Source of the DNA: Candidatus Agrococcus pullicola
GTDB lineage: Bacteria > Actinomycetota > Actinomycetes > Actinomycetales > Microbacteriaceae
Reading direction: 5' to 3'
Assembly (NCBI GenBank): GCA_019115685.1
Contig: DXDC01000482.1
Coordinates: forward strand, 1-8,519
Length of the DNA stretch: 8,519 nucleotides
The notes under the pieces are model-generated. The model saw nothing but the letters and a program-made list of their open reading frames with translations. It had not been told where the DNA came from and did not search any database. A program made the position numbers and the translations under genes. Positions 5,466 to 8,519 of this stretch are shown here, piece after piece (the stretch's first letter is position 1; each line of letters begins with the position of its first letter).

Positions 5466-5995
5466 CGCTCGGCTCCGACCATGCATGCAAGCAGCGGCAC
5501 GACGCGGGTCGCCGGAACTTCGTATGTGCCGCGGCCGCTTTGCCGCACCCATCCCGCCGCGACGAGCTGCCGCAGGTGGTGGTGCAGCTGGCCCGTCGTT
5601 CCCAGCGTCTCGATCTGGGCGAGGTCGGCCGTGGCATGCGTACCGGAGAGGATGTGCCGAAGCAGCTCCACCCGCACGGGATGCCCGAGTGCCGCAAACG
5701 TCGCAGCGCGATCGGACCATTCCGCTTCCAAGAGGCCGGCCGTACCTGCGCTCTGCTGCCACGCGACCGGAGCGCCGGTGGGAAGCGTCAACGAGCCGAC
5801 CAGCATGGTCTCCCCGTCTGCGGTCTCTGGGTGATTGGTCAGCCGTGATTGCAGGCCTGCGAGCGCCCAGAACTTCTCCTCGTCGACGGGAGCGGCGACG
5901 GGTGTTCGCGTGGGCTGCGCATCGCTCTCGAGCGCATCGACTCGCTCGGTCAGCGCCTGCAATTGCTCACGAAGGGTTTCGATCTCGGTTGTCAT
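5462..5995 (-). CDS. ArsR-like winged-helix regulator with N-terminal coiled coil
   Basis: A 177-residue regulator. Residues 5-22 carry hydrophobics at positions 5, 8, 12, 15, 19 and 22, a regular heptad pattern indicating a coiled coil. A linker rich in Pro/Ala follows, then a central segment (about 41-88; KFWALAGLQ, VGSLTLPTG, VAWQQ) and a winged helix (about 92-172). The latter contains ALGHPVRVELLRHIL, TTGQLHHHLRQLVAAGWV as the recognition region and GRGTYEV as the wing, which is the ArsR/helix-turn-helix pattern. No cysteine pair of a metal sensor is evident (only Cys171), so the signal is not a classical metal-thiolate site. It probably regulates its own operon, including the overlapping M23 peptidase gene. 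The ATG at 5995 has no Shine-Dalgarno, but a promoter is placed for leaderless translation. The protein is not assigned to a named, characterised regulator. Confidence 0.85.
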   Translation of the reverse strand: MTTEIETLREQLQALTERVDALESDAQPTRTPVAAPVDEEKFWALAGLQSRLTNHPETADGETMLVGSLTLPTGAPVAWQQSAGTAGLLEAEWSDRAATFAALGHPVRVELLRHILSGTHATADLAQIETLGTTGQLHHHLRQLVAAGWVRQSGRGTYEVPATRVVPLLACMVGAER

Positions 5996-6001
5996 GATGA
6001 C
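5991..6001. promoter_or_regulatory. Palindrome over the regulator start codon
   Basis: GTCAT-G-ATGAC is an exact 11-base inverted repeat spanning the ATG at 5993-5995 and the predicted transcription start. It may be an operator for autoregulation, or chance from the start context. Confidence 0.3.
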
Positions 6002-6002
6002 G

Positions 6003-6032
6003 ATAGTACGTTATTACATTCTTTCGTATCAA
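6003..6032 (-). promoter_or_regulatory. Predicted leaderless promoter of the regulator/M23 operon
   Basis: On the minus strand TTGATA (6032-6027) and TACTAT (6008-6003) are separated by 18 bases. Seven bases then lead to the ATG at 5995, so the transcript would begin at or next to the A of the start codon. This fits leaderless translation, which is frequent in actinobacteria, and explains the absence of a ribosome site. Confidence 0.55.
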
Positions 6033-6041
6033 CCACGAAAG
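6021..6041. promoter_or_regulatory. Inverted repeat at the -35 box: operator or terminator
   Basis: CTTTCGT (6021-6027) and ACGAAAG (6035-6041) form a perfect 7-bp inverted repeat with a 7-base spacer, covering the predicted -35 of the regulator promoter. Half-site centres are 14 bases apart. It also lies 17 bases after the acyl-CoA ligase stop and could act as that operon's terminator, but the following AATGTAATAA is not a T-run, so an operator is the better reading. Confidence 0.5.
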
Positions 6042-6058
6042 CCTCTGCCCCGCTGGAT

Positions 6059-7648
6059 CTAGCCGGTCAGCTCTGACGTCTCGTCCAGGTCACGCGGCAG
6101 ACGATGCTTTGCGATGCGCTGGCTCGGCGTAAGCGGCATCTCGCCGACGATGCGCGCGTAACGCGGCACCTGGAACTTCGCCAGCTGTCTCTGCCCCCAC
6201 TGCAGGATCGCCGCAGGGTCAACCTGTTTGCCCTCGGGGGTGGTGAAGAGCAGGAGCATCTCCTGCTCTCCTACCTGCGCCTCGACGCCAACGACAGCGC
6301 AGCGATCGACATCCGGGTGCAGTCCGAATACGCTCTCGATCTGCCATGCGGAGACGTTTTCTCCGCGCACCCGGATACTGTCGCTACCGCGCCCCGTGAA
6401 GTGAAGCCTGCCACGATCGTCGAGGTATCCGAGATCGCCCGTGCAGAACCATTCGCCGTCACGAGCCTTCGCGCTGGCTTCCGGGTTTCCGAGGTATCCC
6501 TCGGTGACGAGTCCCTCCACCAGTCCGCGAACACGTACTTCGCCAATACTGCGGTCGCCGCCCTCGGGCACGGTAGCCCCCCGGTTCGATGACGACGCCG
6601 CGCATTCCTCGGTGTCGCCGACCAGGATCTCCACCCACGGCAGCGGTCGCCCGACTCCGCCGTCCATATCGTTGCGGTTGACCGTGACAATGCTCGACGC
6701 TTCAGTCATGCCGTAGCACTCGTGCAGCGCGAAATCGTATCGCTCGTGACAGGCGGCGCGCACCTCAGGTGTCGCTCCCGCTCCCCAGGCGATCCTGACG
6801 CGGTTCTGTCTTTCCTGCTCCGTGGCCGGAATCTGCAGAAGGATCTGCAGCACACCGCCGAGATAGTGAATGTGCGTGACATCGAAATCGACGACGTCCT
6901 GCCAGAAGCGGGATGCCCTGAACTTGGGTACGAGCGCCAGCGTGATCTCTCTGAAAAGCGGCAGGAACACGACCTGGGCACCGCCGATGTGAAACAGCGG
7001 TTCCCACACGTAGAACACATCGCCAGGTTCGGGGGTCGTAACCTCGAGCGCTCCCAGCACGGCCGCACGGAGCATCGTCTCGCTGACAAGCGCACCTTTC
7101 GGCGGACCTGTGGTGCCGGACGTGTACATCAAGAGGCAGGCGTTCTTCCTGTCTCCTCCCGACGCACCCTCTTGCGTTTCACGAACCGCCGGGATCACGA
7201 CCGGTGCTTCGCCTGCGGCCGCGGGCAGCGCGGGAGTGGGAGGTGCACCCACCGTGAGGTGCTCCGCCAATGGGCCGGAAGCATCGGTGATGACCGCAGT
7301 GGCGCCGGAGTCGCGCAGCTGGTGCTGCAGCGGCTCGCCCTTGAGTTGCGGGTTCAACGGAATCCACAGTGCTCCAAGGCGCAGCAGCGCGAAGATGAGC
7401 ACGACGTGTTCGACCATGACGGGGAGCGCGATTGCGACGCGCGAGGACGCGTCGACGCCGACAACGCGGAGATGGTCAGCCGCCTCGTCCACCCGCGTGT
7501 TCAGCTCGCCGGCAGTGACGACCCGTTCGCGATCCCGCAGATAGACGCGAGACGGATTCACGCCGGCGAGTTCTCGCAGAGCCGCCGAGAGAGCCGGCCC
7601 GTGAATGAACCGTTCGGCCTCTGCAAGGCTTACGTTGTCGTACGCCAC
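6059..7648 (-). CDS. Acyl-CoA ligase, AMP-binding (CaiC-like)
   Basis: A 529-residue adenylate-forming enzyme that activates a carboxylic acid with ATP and CoA. Motifs run in order: the phosphate loop TSGTTGPPKG (176-185), YGMTEAS (312-318), TGD with ribose-binding Asp405, hinge Arg420 in HFTGRGSDSIRVRGENV, and the C-terminal subdomain ending near PLTPSQRIAKHRLP. At the A10 position, where most relatives have a catalytic Lys after Gly, this protein has Arg511, with Lys514 three residues on. A Ser/Gly-rich stretch (about 349-368) lengthens the loop before GEVRVRG. Overall it resembles CaiC-type (carnitine/crotonobetaine and related) CoA ligases, but the substrate cannot be read from sequence. 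The start is GTG at 7648, 5 bases after the crotonase stop, with AAGAAGG about 13 bases upstream inside that gene; this is a tight operon. No other good start exists nearby. Confidence 0.92.
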   Translation of the reverse strand: MAYDNVSLAEAERFIHGPALSAALRELAGVNPSRVYLRDRERVVTAGELNTRVDEAADHLRVVGVDASSRVAIALPVMVEHVVLIFALLRLGALWIPLNPQLKGEPLQHQLRDSGATAVITDASGPLAEHLTVGAPPTPALPAAAGEAPVVIPAVRETQEGASGGDRKNACLLMYTSGTTGPPKGALVSETMLRAAVLGALEVTTPEPGDVFYVWEPLFHIGGAQVVFLPLFREITLALVPKFRASRFWQDVVDFDVTHIHYLGGVLQILLQIPATEQERQNRVRIAWGAGATPEVRAACHERYDFALHECYGMTEASSIVTVNRNDMDGGVGRPLPWVEILVGDTEECAASSSNRGATVPEGGDRSIGEVRVRGLVEGLVTEGYLGNPEASAKARDGEWFCTGDLGYLDDRGRLHFTGRGSDSIRVRGENVSAWQIESVFGLHPDVDRCAVVGVEAQVGEQEMLLLFTTPEGKQVDPAAILQWGQRQLAKFQVPRYARIVGEMPLTPSQRIAKHRLPRDLDETSELTG

Positions 7649-7653
7649 AGCCG

Positions 7654-8412
7654 TTACGCGCCCTTCTTTGCTACGAAATCACCAGCCGTACGCTGCGGCT
7701 CTCCGTCACCGTATGCCTGCTTGTCGGCTTCCAGTGCGGCGGCAAAGGCGTCCTCCAGGCCGGGCATCAGCGTTGCACGGATGCGCTGCTTCGTCAGCGC
7801 GAACGCCTGCTTCGGCAGGGCGGCGAGCTCCTTCGCGAGCTCGATGCTGCGGGAGAGCACCTCTTCCTGCGGCCGGATCTCCGCAATGAGCCCTAGATCT
7901 GCGGCTTCCTGGGCGCCCAGCAGCCTTCCGGTCAGCATCATCTCCGCCGTCTTGCTGTGGCCGAGCGACTGCCACGTCAGGAACAGGCCGGTGATGCTGG
8001 GGATACCCGAGCGAACCTCCGGCTGTCCGATGCGGACTCCTGCGTGCGCGATCCGGAGGTCGCACAGCAGCGATAGCTGATAGCCGGAGCCAGCGGTCAC
8101 ACCGTTGAGCGCGGCGATCACGGGCTTCGAGTTCGACAGCACGGCGTCATAGACGCGACGGAAGTTTTCGAGCCACTCTTCAACGTGGTCCTCCGAAAAG
8201 TCGGCAACCTCGTTGAGGTCCTGGCCGGCACAGAACGCGCGGTCTCCAGCACCCGTGAGCACGATGCCCTCCACTCCGGGATTGCCGTCGAGTTCATCGA
8301 GCTTCGCGGCCATGTCCTGCTGCATTTCCTGTGTCCAGGCGTTCAGCGCTTTCGGGTTGTTCAGGGTGATGATGCCGATGCCTTCTTCGATCGTGACGTC
8401 CAGGTTGGGCAT
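7654..8412 (-). CDS. Enoyl-CoA hydratase/isomerase (crotonase) family protein
   Basis: A 252-residue crotonase-fold protein acting on acyl-CoA thioesters in the cytosol. Visible family features are NNPKALNAW (18-26), the oxyanion-hole segment AFCAGQDL (59-66), NGVTAGSGYQLSLLCDLRIAH (103-123), GQPEVRSGIP (129-138), and LTGRLLGAQEAADLGLI. Compared with mammalian enoyl-CoA hydratase, the second catalytic Glu is kept (Glu132 in QPE), but the first (GGGCEL) is Gln112 here (GSGYQL). Hydration activity is therefore uncertain; isomerase, hydrolase or lyase activity is possible. The ATG at 8412 follows AAAGGAG at ideal spacing. It sits directly upstream of an acyl-CoA ligase with a 5-base gap and downstream of another same-strand gene, so it belongs to an acyl-CoA catabolic operon. 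Its order with the ligase recalls caiD and caiC, but I would not assign those names. Confidence 0.92.
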   Translation of the reverse strand: MPNLDVTIEEGIGIITLNNPKALNAWTQEMQQDMAAKLDELDGNPGVEGIVLTGAGDRAFCAGQDLNEVADFSEDHVEEWLENFRRVYDAVLSNSKPVIAALNGVTAGSGYQLSLLCDLRIAHAGVRIGQPEVRSGIPSITGLFLTWQSLGHSKTAEMMLTGRLLGAQEAADLGLIAEIRPQEEVLSRSIELAKELAALPKQAFALTKQRIRATLMPGLEDAFAAALEADKQAYGDGEPQRTAGDFVAKKGA

Positions 8413-8460
8413 TGGTTACTCCTTTAATAGATCTCTGTGTAAATCGGTGTGCAACGGCAC

Positions 8461-8519
8461 TTACTTGACTTTGAGCGCGTCGAACTCGGACGTGACAACT
8501 TCCTGACGCTGTTTCGGAC
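8461..8519 (-). CDS. Unidentified upstream operon gene, C-terminal end only
   Basis: The last 18 codons and TAA stop of a minus-strand gene whose body lies beyond the right edge; the visible end reads EVVTSEFDALKVK. Codon use is GC-rich at third positions and the frame ends 48 bases before the crotonase start, which carries its own ribosome site, so it is most likely the preceding gene of the acyl-CoA operon. The fragment is too short to name a family. The 48-base gap contains a weak TTGCAC-17-TCTATT pair on the minus strand that might be an internal promoter. Confidence 0.6.
   Translation of the reverse strand, partial: PKQRQEVVTSEFDALKVK

Noticed and set aside
4554..5762. M23 peptidase with a 99-residue N-terminal extension
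   Set aside because: The extension lies inside the regulator coding sequence in another frame and is Arg/Ala/Pro-rich; the ATGA overlap gives a better start and leaves a clean membrane anchor.
4605..5834. Long plus-strand open frame (409 codons) antisense to the M23 and regulator genes
   Set aside because: It mirrors two minus-strand genes with clear motifs; the translation has no recognisable domain and is rich in His/Arg/Asp/Ala from antisense GC-rich codons.
6722..8080. Long plus-strand open frame (452 codons) antisense to the ligase and crotonase genes
   Set aside because: It crosses two well-supported genes on the other strand and has no family features or ribosome site; it is a GC-rich antisense artefact.
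1..8519. Mobile element, CRISPR array, tRNA/rRNA, toxin-antitoxin or phage genes
   Set aside because: I found no transposase or integrase motif, no regularly spaced repeats, no cloverleaf-like stretch and no terminal repeats; gene content is ordinary chromosomal metabolism and regulation.

Overview
The window looks like ordinary chromosome from a high-GC Gram-positive bacterium. Protein flavour (FKBP, OsmC, Lrp/AsnC, membrane M23 peptidase), strong AAGGAG ribosome sites, GTG starts, short spacers and at least one likely leaderless gene fit an actinobacterium, most plausibly Micrococcales (Microbacteriaceae-like). That placement is inference from sequence style; no rRNA or other marker gene is present.

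Layout, left to right. (1) The 3' end of a sugar phosphate isomerase/epimerase gene (+) faces a small cytosolic FKBP prolyl isomerase gene (-); the 197-base spacer between them holds three hairpins. (2) Divergent from the FKBP gene is an OsmC-family peroxidase gene (+), closed by a perfect 14-bp stem terminator. (3) Facing it is alanine dehydrogenase (ald, -), divergent from an Lrp/AsnC regulator (+). Their shared 134-base control region carries an Lrp-like palindrome that overlaps the -35 boxes of both predicted promoters, a classic local-regulator arrangement. (4) Next is a glutathionyl-hydroquinone-reductase-like (Xi-class GST) gene (+), probably using mycothiol if the host is an actinobacterium. 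(5) A two-gene minus-strand operon follows: a coiled-coil/winged-helix regulator whose stop overlaps (ATGA) the start of a membrane-anchored M23 peptidase, driven by a likely leaderless promoter. (6) The right end is a minus-strand acyl-CoA operon: an unidentified upstream gene (only its last 18 codons are inside), a crotonase-family protein, and a CaiC-like acyl-CoA ligase 5 bases downstream.

Themes are thiol/peroxide/quinone detoxification (OsmC, hydroquinone reductase), alanine/pyruvate and NADH balance (ald and its regulator), and acyl-CoA catabolism. I see no mobile element, CRISPR array, tRNA, rRNA or obvious new defence or biosynthetic system. The items most worth a second look are the regulator/M23 peptidase pair and its control region, the ald operator, and non-canonical catalytic positions in both acyl-CoA enzymes (Glu to Gln in the crotonase, Lys to Arg in the ligase). 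All intergenic stretches are under 300 bases.
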